A stretch of DNA of 49,165 nt, from the NCBI GenBank assembly GCA_023393115.1, contig JAEWMS010000001.1:1-49165 (forward strand), given 5' to 3'. Below, piece after piece: positions 27,372-35,232 of the stretch (within the stretch, counting starts at the first letter, position 1; the number at the start of each line of letters is the position of its first letter). The translations under genes and the position numbers were made by a program. Under the pieces are notes generated by a model. It was given only the letters and a program-made list of their open reading frames with translations, made no database searches and was not told the origin of the DNA. This DNA comes from Bacillota bacterium (GTDB lineage Bacteria; Bacillota; Clostridia; Acetivibrionales; DSM-1351).

Positions 27372-29360
27372 TTATTTAGCTAAAACCGCTTTTGCCTTGG
27401 CAGCAATGTTTTCAGCTGTGAAGCCATAGTGCTTGAACAGAAGATCTGCAGGTGCTGAAGCTCCAAAGGTGTCTATTGAAACCATTTCACCCTTTAAGCC
27501 TACGTACTTGTGCCAGCCGAAGGAGGTAGCGGCTTCCACTGCAACTCTGTTGCAAACTGATGATGGCAATACACTTTCCTTGTACTCAGCAGACTGTCTT
27601 TCGAAGAGAGCCATTGAAGGCATACTTACCACTCTGGCATCAATTCCTTCAGCCTGGAGCTGCTTTCCTGCTTCAAGAGTTGCATGGACTTCTGAACCTG
27701 AAGAAATAAGAATTACTTGTGGAACAGCGTTCTTTGAGTCCAACAAGGTGTAAGCACCCTTTAATGCAACCTTACCGTCAATATCAAGCACTGGAAGGTT
27801 TTGTCTTGTTAATACCAGACAAGTAGGTGAGGATGGGTTGGTAACAGCTGTAAACCAACCTGCAGCAGTTTCATTTGCATCAGCAGGTCTGAAATCTATA
27901 AAGTTCGGAATACTTCTGATTGAGGCAAGCTGTTCAATTGGCTGGTGAGTAGGTCCATCTTCTCCAACACCTATACTGTCATGTGTCATAACATAGGTTA
28001 CAGGTACATTCATAAGAGCTGAAAGTCTCATTGCGCCCTTCATATAGTCTGTGAATACGAAGAAGGTAGAGCAGTACATCTTTAAACCGCCATAGATAGC
28101 CATAGCGTTTGCTATTGCACCCATACCATGCTCTCTTACACCGAAGTGCAGATTTCTTCCGCTGTAATCAGCCGCTGAGAAATCGCCCATATCCTTCATG
28201 TAAGTCTTATTGGAAGGAGCCAGGTCAGCTGAACCTCCAACGAAGTTTGGAAGCTTTTTAGCAAGGTAATTTATGATATTTCCTGAAATAGCTCTTGTAG
28301 CATTTGGTTTAGTATCGAATTTCCAGAAGCTTTCGTCATTTAAGAGAAGGTCTGAATAATCGCTCTTCTGCCAGAGGTCCCATTCTGCGGCCAGGCCTGG
28401 GAATTCTGCGGCATACTTCTTAAACATGTCATTCCAGGCTTCTTCTGCTTTGATTCCTGCCTGTACAAATTCCTTGGTAAAGCCGGCTACTTCTTCAGTT
28501 ACATTAAAACAGTCATCTTTGCACATTCCCAAGAATTCCTTGGTTTTGCTGAGGCCTTCTTCACCGAGAGGTTCTCCGTGAACGCCGGAAGTACCTGCTT
28601 TTGGTGAGCCATAACCGATTTGAGTGTTAACGATGATGATGGATGGCTTATTAGCTTCAGCCTTAGCATTTTCAATTGCTGTACTGATGTCTTCAACGCT
28701 GTTACCGTCCTCAACTTTGAGAACCTGCCAGCCATAAGCGTCAAAACGCTTAGCTACATCTTCGGTAAACGCTATGCTTGTGTCACCTTCGATAGTAATC
28801 TTGTTGCTATCATATAAAAGAATCAACTTTCCAAGTTTCAAGGTTCCTGCCAGTGATGCAGCTTCCGAAGCAACACCTTCCATAAGGCAGCCGTCACCGG
28901 ATAATACGTAAGTATAGTTATCAACGATGTTGTAACCATCCTTATTAAATTTAGCAGCCAATAAACGTTCTGCCATGGCAAAACCTACAGCGTTGGCTAC
29001 ACCTTGTCCCAGAGGTCCTGTAGTTATTTCTACACCTTTAGTATGACCGTATTCGGGATGTCCTGGAGTCTTACTTCCAAACTGTCTGAAATTCTTCAGG
29101 TCTTCAAGGGATACATCGTATCCGAAAACGTGGAGCAGAGAATATAACATGGCTGAACCATGACCTGCTGACAATACGAATCTGTCTCTTCCTGCCCAAT
29201 TAGGGTTCTTTGGATTGTGCTTCATATGTTTTGCCCAAACGGAATAAGCAATTGGTGCTGCTCCGAGAGGTAGGCCCGGATGGCCGGAATTAGCTTTTTG
29301 AACTGCCTCTGCAGCCAAAATTCTAATGGTATTTATACATGCTGTGTCTAACTTACCCAT
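27372..29360 (-). CDS. tkt: transketolase
   Basis: A 662-residue, full-length transketolase of the non-oxidative pentose phosphate pathway, moving C2 units between ketose and aldose phosphates using thiamine diphosphate. NSGHPGLPLGAAPIAYSVW (about 24-42) is the N-terminal signature. The ThDP motif reads LSGDGCLMEGV (about 152-162) and ends at DSNKITIEGD. GVREHGMGAIANAMA (about 404-418) carries the catalytic Glu, and THDSIGVGEDGPTHQP follows. Start at 29360 (MGKLDTAC): GGGAGGA lies 6 bases before this ATG, so the 12-residue upstream extension is rejected. It would link arabinose and xylose from the hemicellulases to central metabolism. Confidence 0.97.
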   Translation of the reverse strand: MGKLDTACINTIRILAAEAVQKANSGHPGLPLGAAPIAYSVWAKHMKHNPKNPNWAGRDRFVLSAGHGSAMLYSLLHVFGYDVSLEDLKNFRQFGSKTPGHPEYGHTKGVEITTGPLGQGVANAVGFAMAERLLAAKFNKDGYNIVDNYTYVLSGDGCLMEGVASEAASLAGTLKLGKLILLYDSNKITIEGDTSIAFTEDVAKRFDAYGWQVLKVEDGNSVEDISTAIENAKAEANKPSIIIVNTQIGYGSPKAGTSGVHGEPLGEEGLSKTKEFLGMCKDDCFNVTEEVAGFTKEFVQAGIKAEEAWNDMFKKYAAEFPGLAAEWDLWQKSDYSDLLLNDESFWKFDTKPNATRAISGNIINYLAKKLPNFVGGSADLAPSNKTYMKDMGDFSAADYSGRNLHFGVREHGMGAIANAMAIYGGLKMYCSTFFVFTDYMKGAMRLSALMNVPVTYVMTHDSIGVGEDGPTHQPIEQLASIRSIPNFIDFRPADANETAAGWFTAVTNPSSPTCLVLTRQNLPVLDIDGKVALKGAYTLLDSKNAVPQVILISSGSEVHATLEAGKQLQAEGIDARVVSMPSMALFERQSAEYKESVLPSSVCNRVAVEAATSFGWHKYVGLKGEMVSIDTFGASAPADLLFKHYGFTAENIAAKAKAVLAK

Positions 29361-29904
29361 TACTAGTCCTCCCAATAATCTATTTTTATATTGCATAGGA
29401 TCAATAGAGCCAAAAACATCCAGAAGAACACAGTGGACATCTATTGCCTTGATATAACATTAATCATAATATAATTGTTATTCTAAATTGTTTTTAAAAA
29501 GGTATTATAAAACTATAAATCACTAATATATTAACACAAAAGTAAATAAAAAATAAATATAAAATAGTTACTTGTTAATAAAATATCTAATTATTCAAAA
29601 AAATCCATAAAAACTTGTTGAATTGATAGAGATTATACAAATCAGTTTTCGCAGGTCTTGTTCAATTTATTCCGGATAAAAGTAAGTACTTTTTTATGAT
29701 ATGGAGTTACCAGGTAAATTACTAAGGAAATAATAATTGATATAGTTTGATTAAAGAAATAATTGTATTTAAGGAAAATAGAGAATATTTTTTGGTATAA
29801 TAATTTAATAGGCATTTATTTTGTAGCAAATTACTTAATAATTTATGTTGCCTAAGATGGATTAAATAATTTTGTATTTTAATCCCCTTGAAAGGACTTT
29901 CATA
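29361..29904. other. 544-base AT-rich intergenic region without a gene
   Basis: Divergent upstream region of the transketolase and metal ABC genes. I see no coding sequence. A TATAAT at 29796-29801 and a small inverted repeat AAAAGTA-AG-TACTTTT near 29680-29695 are the only marked elements. No Zur, Fur or MntR box could be recognised. Confidence 0.5.
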
Positions 29905-30693
29905 ATGGCAGAAAGAAATGTGAGACATAGAGATAATTGTGATCCCGGCAGAAAGTGCTGCGGGTATTGCTGTACACAAATAAAAAAGTTTTCTGTAAAA
30001 ATCGGAAAATCTGAGATTCTGCATGATATCAACCTCCATTTACACTGCGGGGAACTCACTGCTCTGATAGGTCCGAATGGAGCAGGGAAAAGTACACTGC
30101 TAAAGGCAATATTGGGAGAGATAAAGCATGAGGGAACAATCGTATTCGCCGGATCAAACGGAGAGAGTACAGTAAAACCCGTTGTAGGATATGTTCCACA
30201 ACAGCTTGAGTTTGATACAGCTGCTCCTGTAAGTGTAAAGAATCTTTTTACAGCCTGTATGGGAAGGAAGCCCGCATTTCAAAGTACTCCCCCCAAGGTT
30301 ACTCAAAAGATTTCAGAGTGTCTTGCAAGGGTTCAGGCTGAAAGCTTGATAGATAAAAGGCTTGGGGCTTTGTCCGGGGGCGAGCTTCAGAGAGTTTTAC
30401 TTGCGCTGGCGTTGGAACCCGTTCCGCAGCTGCTGCTGATGGACGAGCCAGTTTCGGGTGTTGACAGAAAAGGCCTTGAGGTTTTTTATGACATTGTTTC
30501 GCAGGTTCGAGAAAAGTATGATTTGACAATAATTCTTGTATCTCACGATCTTGATCTGGTAAAAAAACATGCCGACAGAGTGGTGCTGCTAAATAGAACG
30601 GTTATTTTAAACGGTTCGCCTGATGTAGTATACAGTGACAAAAGACTTCATGAAACCTTCGGCCTATCTGAATTTATAAAAAGTGAAGAATGA
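29905..30693 (+). CDS. zinc/manganese-type ABC transporter ATP-binding protein with Cys/His-rich N-terminus
   Basis: A 262-residue ZnuC-like ATPase. Walker A GPNGAGKST (about 56-64), signature LSGGELQR (about 152-159), Walker B LLLMDEPVSGVDR (about 174-186) and H-loop VSHD (about 210). The first ~25 residues are unusual: H-x-D-N-C, then C-C-x-x-C-C (HRDNCDPGRKCCGYCC), a cluster of five Cys residues that could bind metal. Start at 29905 from AAAGGA about 10 bases upstream. The stop codon lies inside a heptamer repeat array, so the last residues (KSEE) appear to be encoded by the repeat. The permease gene follows. No binding-protein gene is present. Confidence 0.92.
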   Translation: MAERNVRHRDNCDPGRKCCGYCCTQIKKFSVKIGKSEILHDINLHLHCGELTALIGPNGAGKSTLLKAILGEIKHEGTIVFAGSNGESTVKPVVGYVPQQLEFDTAAPVSVKNLFTACMGRKPAFQSTPPKVTQKISECLARVQAESLIDKRLGALSGGELQRVLLALALEPVPQLLLMDEPVSGVDRKGLEVFYDIVSQVREKYDLTIILVSHDLDLVKKHADRVVLLNRTVILNGSPDVVYSDKRLHETFGLSEFIKSEE

Positions 30694-30765
30694 AGGGTGA
30701 ATAATGAAGAGTTAAGGAAGGCTTGCTCTGTAAGCCTTTAAAATAAAAACTGGCGAGGCCAGCTA
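30688..30765 (+). repeat. heptamer array plus hairpin, copy A (behind znuC-like gene)
   Basis: Degenerate heptamers GTGAAGA-ATGAAGG-GTGAATA-ATGAAGA-GTT, then AAGGAAGGCTTGCTCTGTAAGCC, a hairpin (GGCTTGC/GTAAGCC). A second hairpin TGGCGAGGCCA follows. The array begins inside the end of the ATPase gene and supplies its TGA stop. Confidence 0.75.
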
Positions 30766-30785
30766 ATAATAAGAGGGGTAGTACT

Positions 30786-31619
30786 TTGAATCAAATATAC
30801 AGTTTGTTGAATGCAATTTTACCGTTTGAATGGCTTGGTTATGACTTTATGAAAAACGCCTTTTTGGCGGTATTGCTTATTACACCGATATTTGGGATTT
30901 TGGGGACCATAATTGTAAACAACAGAATGGCCTTTTTTTCAGATGCATTGGGCCACGGGGCTTTTACAGGGATAGCCATAGGAAGTGTCATAGGCTTTGT
31001 TCAGCCCATATGGTCAGCTGTAATATTTTCTATCGGGTTTTCGGTACTTATCACAATTATTAAGAATAAAACAAAGACCTCAACAGATACGGTTATCGGG
31101 GTGTTTTCCTCGGCTGCAATAGCTATTGGTCTCGTCCTGGTCACATCTGGGGGGTATAACTACAACTCCTATCTGGTAGGAGACTTACTGAGTATAAGCC
31201 CAGAAGAGGTGGGAGCACTTTTTGTCCTTGCAGTTATAATTATTGTTTTATGGATTATATTTTATAATAAGGTTTTATTGGTAAGCGTCAATATATCACT
31301 TGCCAGAAGCCGTGGTATTAACACCCTTGGAATTGAACTTGCCTTTACTGCAATAATAGCAGTTGCCGTCACCATTGTTATACAGTGGGTAGGTCTGCTT
31401 ATCATAAACTCGCTGCTGGTGTTGCCTGCGGCAGCGGCTAGAAACGTATCCTCAAACGCGAGGCAATATAATATTATGGCTATTTTAATTTCTTTTGTAT
31501 CAGGAATGATAGGTTTAATACTTTCCTTTTACCTTGATACCGCTACAGGTGCGACTATAGTCATCATATCTGCGTTCATATACTTTATAACCCTGATTAT
31601 GAGGAAGAGGTTTGCGTGA
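30786..31619 (+). CDS. zinc/manganese-type ABC transporter permease (ZnuB-like)
   Basis: A 277-residue integral membrane protein of the ABC-3 family with about eight to nine hydrophobic segments. FFSDALGHGAFTGIAIG (about 40-56) and SLARSRGI (about 173-180), then LLIINSLLVLPAAAARNVS (about 205-223), are typical of ZnuB/MntB permeases. The start appears to be TTG at 30786 behind AGAGGGG; no ATG is suitably placed nearby. It forms a pair with the ATPase 93 bases upstream, across repeat copy A. Heptamer array B begins about 9 bases after its stop codon. Confidence 0.9.
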   Translation: MNQIYSLLNAILPFEWLGYDFMKNAFLAVLLITPIFGILGTIIVNNRMAFFSDALGHGAFTGIAIGSVIGFVQPIWSAVIFSIGFSVLITIIKNKTKTSTDTVIGVFSSAAIAIGLVLVTSGGYNYNSYLVGDLLSISPEEVGALFVLAVIIIVLWIIFYNKVLLVSVNISLARSRGINTLGIELAFTAIIAVAVTIVIQWVGLLIINSLLVLPAAAARNVSSNARQYNIMAILISFVSGMIGLILSFYLDTATGATIVIISAFIYFITLIMRKRFA

Positions 31620-31626
31620 TATAAAA

Positions 31627-31805
31627 TAGTGAAAAGTGAAGAGTGAATAGTGAATAGTTGCGGAAACCCGACTACGTCGGCTAGATTTGAAGTGAAAAGT
31701 GAATAGTTACGGAAGCCTTGCTGCGCAAGCAGAAATTGATAAATCAGTGAAAAACGAAGAGTGAAAAGAGAATAGTTAAAGAAACCTGACTACGTCGGCA
31801 ATATA
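31627..31805 (+). repeat. heptamer array plus hairpin, copy B (three tandem units)
   Basis: Three tandem units, each with GTGAANA heptamers, a GTT, a short GGAA spacer and a GC hairpin. Unit 1 has heptamers ending GTT at about 31659 and the hairpin CCGACTACGTCGG. Unit 2 has GTGAAAA-GTGAATA and GCTTGC-TGC-GCAAGC. Unit 3 has degenerate GTGAAAA... and CTGACTACGTCGGC. All are in the sense direction of the permease gene directly upstream. Confidence 0.85.
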
Positions 31806-31846
31806 AATAACTATTAATAAGTCAAAATGTCAAGATATATTGATTT

Positions 31847-32209
31847 TTATGTACTTTTAATGACAGAGCTTTTGGACGTTTTCAAGGTTGAGATAAGTAT
31901 TCTCTTGATTGACAAACATAAATCTTTAAGTTTACTGTACTCATCAGTAATATGACCCGTATTTTCAAGAATGTTCAGCCAATACTCTGTTTCTGCCGCT
32001 TCTTTTAATGCAATTTGCATTTTGTTAATAAAATCCGCTTTTGAGACAGCATAGTTTGCTTCATGAATATTTGCTCCGATGCTTGTGGCGCTCCTTAATA
32101 GTTGATCGGACATGATGTATTCTTTTTTTTTACCGGTTAGGTATTCATGAAACTTAACCATCTGAATTGAAAGTTCTATTGATAGGTCAATGAGAGGACT
32201 TTTTGACAA
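31847..32209 (-). CDS. four helix bundle protein (S23 ribosomal protein-like)
   Basis: A 120-residue all-helical protein of the four-helix-bundle family (TIGR02436 type, related to proteins from 23S rRNA intervening sequences). Diagnostic pieces are LSIELSIQMVKFHEYL, LLRSATSIGANIHEA (about 38-52), DFINKMQIALKEAAETEYWL (about 59-78) and LIDL/LKDLCLSIKRIL. The molecular role is not established. The start is TTG at 32207-32209 behind AGGTGGTGA. The gene stands alone between repeat arrays B (plus orientation) and C (minus orientation), which form an inverted pair around it. This suggests it moved as a unit or that the arrays belong to the flanking genes. Confidence 0.88.
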   Translation of the reverse strand: MSKSPLIDLSIELSIQMVKFHEYLTGKKKEYIMSDQLLRSATSIGANIHEANYAVSKADFINKMQIALKEAAETEYWLNILENTGHITDEYSKLKDLCLSIKRILISTLKTSKSSVIKST

Positions 32210-32329
32210 TATAAATCACCACCTAAAGTAATTATCGGACAGATTTGAATAAATATTTACAATTACTTGAAGCCAACACATAAATACCCAAATATTTCAT
32301 GTATTCAAAATTACTTCTCCACTTAAATA

Positions 32330-32465
32330 GATAAAAGGCCTGCGAAAGCAGGCCTACCGAAACTATTCACCCTTCACTATTAATTATTAACTTGTATAAA
32401 GTAGGCCCGCAAGAGCGGATCCTCCAAAACTATTCACTATTAACCATTCACTTTTCACTCTGCAC
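32330..32465 (-). repeat. heptamer array plus hairpin, copy C (two units)
   Basis: Read on the minus strand: GTGAAAA-GTGAATG-GTTAATA-GTGAATA-GTT, a short spacer and CCGCTCTTGCGGGCC, then a second unit GTGAAGG-GTGAATA-GTT with hairpin GGCCTGC-TTTC-GCAGGCC. It begins about 12 bases after the stop codon of the GH94 gene, in that gene's sense direction, and is inverted relative to copy B. Confidence 0.85.
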
Positions 32466-32475
32466 TTAATTAATT

Positions 32476-34917
32476 CTATCCCATAACCACAAGGATATCA
32501 TTTTTATCTTTAAGCTCCTCAAAACTCACGTAACAACCGTCTATTTTTGTGCCATTTAAAACAATAAATTTGACTCCTTTTTCAACACCCGCTGAATTAT
32601 CAACCTGAATATTAAGTGTTTTTCCCCGGAAATTCTTTTTTATTTTGAAGGCTTTCCAGTCAGCAGGGATACATGGATCTATATTTATACCTTCATACTG
32701 TGGTTGAAGGCCCAAAATACCGTTGACAACTGAGACCATGACAGTAGAAGCTGTTCCTGTCAGCCAGTGAACATGGGAGCGCCCATGGTTTAAGGTGTCG
32801 ATACCCTCTGTCGCCTGACCGTGGACATATGGTTCCAGAACTCTGATATCTGCCTGATCATTCATAGCTGCAGGATTGATTTCATTGAAATATTGATAGG
32901 CCCTATTGCCATTTCCCGCAATGGTTTCTGCAAGAATAAGCCATCCCTGGGGTTGAGAGAAGATTCCTGCATTCTCCTTGGTACCTTCATTAAATAGCAC
33001 CATTCTTGCAACCGGAAGACCGAATTTTTTAAATGCGGGATAAAACAGCATGGCACCATAATTGGTGTTGAGTTTACTATATACTTTATCAAGAGCAAGC
33101 TTGGCTTTTTCACCCGCTGCTGCACCGCTTATAACTGCCCAGGTCTGAGGGTTAAGCCAGATATTGGCCTCCTCATTGTTTTTGGAACCGATAGTATATC
33201 CATCCTCTGTAAAGCCTCGGACATACTGGTCCCCTTCCCAAGCATACCGTTCAAAAGCCGAACTCAGTCTGGCCATATGCTTATCTGCCCATTCAACATC
33301 GGAGAGATTGCCCAACCTGGAAGCGAAGTCCTTGAAGATGGAAAGCGCATAGTACAGCTGGAAGGCAACAAACATGGACTCTCCTTTTGCTCCAAGTCTT
33401 AAGCAGTCATTCCAGTCGGCAAAGAGCCCTGCGGGAAACCCGTGACAGCCCTGTCTGTCCAGATTAAACTGGATTGCCTGTTTCAGATGGGTATAAACTG
33501 TAGCTTCACCCTTATCTGCATACGGAATAACTTCATCTATAAAACTCCATTCACCGCTCTCCTTAATGTATGTAATAACAGTGGGGAAAAGCCATAATGC
33601 ATCGTCGGCCCGGTAGAAGGATTGCCCGGTCTTTTTTGCATATTCCGATTCGTCGGGAGTAGCTTCTGAACCGGGTACATGGTTGAATTTAACCAGAGGC
33701 ATGCCGCCGCCGTTTGAAATCTGAGCAGAAAGCATCAGCCAAAGTCTTTCTCTGGCTAATTTACAATCCAGATGAATTATTCCTTGAATATCCTGAACCG
33801 TATCTCGGTAGCCTAAACCGTTCCTCAATCCGCAGTACTGAAAGGAAGCTGCTCTGGACCACAAGAAGGTAATAAAACACTGGTAGGCATTCCATACGTT
33901 AACCATATTGTCAAACTTGTCATCAGGTGTAGAAACCTGCAGATTTTCAAGTCTTGAGTGCCATAAAGATATTAATTCCTCAAGTTGTGCGCCGGCAAGA
34001 TCAGTATTACTTTTTATTGCTACTTTATAACTATCTATGACATCTTTTGCAATAGTTTCATTTCCCGAACCCAAAAGGAAAAGCAGTTCCTTTTCTTCGC
34101 CGGGCTTTAAGGTAATATCAATTTGTAGAGCACCGCAGGAATTGCCGTTATAAGCCTGAGTGTCTGAACATTTTCCGCTTTCGACTGCCTTCGGGTTACC
34201 GTAATTTCTATAGTTGCCAAGAAAAGCATCCCTTTCCCCGTCAAAGGCTGTTACCTCTGCACCAACCACTCCGAAGAATCTACAACTTGGATCACCCATT
34301 ACATCACAGCTGCCCTCAACGTCTGCTGATGCTTCGCTTCCGTTTTCATTTATCACTTGAAGAACATGGTCTCCCTTAAAATAGGTTTTACTAATAAATT
34401 GGGAGTACTGCAAATTGACGGTATCATTTTCGTAATGATCATGATTAGTGAACTCAACCATACCGTACACGGATAAATTCCTCGGAGAAACTCCTGTATT
34501 TTTCACTTTAAACTTCCATATCTCATAGTACTTATCCAGAGGAACAAAATAGGTAGTATTTGTTTCAATGTCTCTGTATATAGATTTTATTTTTGTATAT
34601 GCAGTACCATGACGGCATTCACTTCTATATGTACTTAGCGGTTTACATACTGGCTGCCAGGAGCCTGACCAGTAATCTCCGTCCGAATTATCCCGGATAT
34701 ATATGAATCTGCCCGGTTGGTCGTTGGATTTCGAGTTAAGCCTGAACCTGATAATTCTGCCCGAAGCTCCCGACTTGACAAAGCTATAGCCGGTAGCATT
34801 ATTGGATATAATGGCACCGTAATCGACCGAACCTAAATAATTGCACCAGGGAGCAGGAGTATCCGGGCTTGTAATAACATACTCCTTATTCAATTCATCG
34901 AATTCACCATATTTCAT
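32476..34917 (-). CDS. GH94 disaccharide phosphorylase (cellobiose/chitobiose phosphorylase family)
   Basis: An 813-residue cytoplasmic enzyme that would split a beta-linked disaccharide with phosphate, giving a sugar 1-phosphate and a free sugar. MKYGEFDELNKEYVIT, DYWSGSWQPV and GLGYRDTVQD are GH94 hallmarks, and ADWNDC (501-505; general acid expected at D504) marks the active site. WLTGTAS and PCIPADWKAF close the domain. Substrate unclear: the cellobiose phosphorylase pattern YHQYQPLTKRGNN, as I remember it, is replaced by MPLVKFNHVPGSEATPDE, and parts resemble chitobiose phosphorylase. Start at 34917 from GGAGGT at 34928-34933 (minus). A cre/LacI-like operator lies just upstream, so catabolite control is likely. 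Confidence 0.9.
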   Translation of the reverse strand: MKYGEFDELNKEYVITSPDTPAPWCNYLGSVDYGAIISNNATGYSFVKSGASGRIIRFRLNSKSNDQPGRFIYIRDNSDGDYWSGSWQPVCKPLSTYRSECRHGTAYTKIKSIYRDIETNTTYFVPLDKYYEIWKFKVKNTGVSPRNLSVYGMVEFTNHDHYENDTVNLQYSQFISKTYFKGDHVLQVINENGSEASADVEGSCDVMGDPSCRFFGVVGAEVTAFDGERDAFLGNYRNYGNPKAVESGKCSDTQAYNGNSCGALQIDITLKPGEEKELLFLLGSGNETIAKDVIDSYKVAIKSNTDLAGAQLEELISLWHSRLENLQVSTPDDKFDNMVNVWNAYQCFITFLWSRAASFQYCGLRNGLGYRDTVQDIQGIIHLDCKLARERLWLMLSAQISNGGGMPLVKFNHVPGSEATPDESEYAKKTGQSFYRADDALWLFPTVITYIKESGEWSFIDEVIPYADKGEATVYTHLKQAIQFNLDRQGCHGFPAGLFADWNDCLRLGAKGESMFVAFQLYYALSIFKDFASRLGNLSDVEWADKHMARLSSAFERYAWEGDQYVRGFTEDGYTIGSKNNEEANIWLNPQTWAVISGAAAGEKAKLALDKVYSKLNTNYGAMLFYPAFKKFGLPVARMVLFNEGTKENAGIFSQPQGWLILAETIAGNGNRAYQYFNEINPAAMNDQADIRVLEPYVHGQATEGIDTLNHGRSHVHWLTGTASTVMVSVVNGILGLQPQYEGINIDPCIPADWKAFKIKKNFRGKTLNIQVDNSAGVEKGVKFIVLNGTKIDGCYVSFEELKDKNDILVVMG

Positions 34918-34936
34918 TGGAAAAAGCACCTCCGAG

Positions 34937-34956
34937 TTGTGAAACCGTGTTCACAA
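34937..34956 (-). promoter_or_regulatory. cre-like / LacI-family operator before the GH94 gene
   Basis: TTGTGAAACCGTGTTCACAA is an inverted repeat (TTGTGAA-N6-TTCACAA). The inner TGAAACCGTGTTCA agrees with the cre consensus TGWAANCGNTNWCA at all but one fixed position. It lies directly upstream of the GH94 ribosome binding site, where binding would block transcription. Confidence 0.65.
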
Positions 34957-35172
34957 ATAATAAAAAATAATTACGCTAATATATCTCCAGCTATGAAAAA
35001 TGATATCATAACTGCCCTGAAATCTCTACAATTTTTTGGATAGACTCGTAATTTTCAGCCCAATATTAATTATTATTTCCAATAGATACAATAAATGTTA
35101 ATATATAAATATAAATCTTATGTTGAAATGTATTGCTGAAATTAGTCAAGTTTTGAGGAGGAAGATACAATA

Positions 35173-35232
35173 ATGAAAAATATTATGTGTAAGGAGATGT
35201 TGATATGGATGAAATACGGGTTAAACAGTTAA
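35173..35232 (+). CDS. possible 19-residue leader peptide of the chemoreceptor gene
   Basis: A short ORF (MKNIMCKEMLIWMKYGLNS) with a near-perfect GAGGAGG at 35155-35161. It overlaps the chemoreceptor start at 35205 by 28 bases in another frame, so ribosomes leaving it would pass the start of the receptor gene. Either a coupled leader or a chance ORF using an extra ribosome binding site. Confidence 0.4.
   Translation: MKNIMCKEMLIWMKYGLNS

Noticed and set aside
30688..32465. CRISPR array as explanation of the regularly repeated GTGAANA blocks
   Set aside because: Units are only 7 bases long, without unique spacers of constant length, and are followed by hairpins; no cas genes are present.
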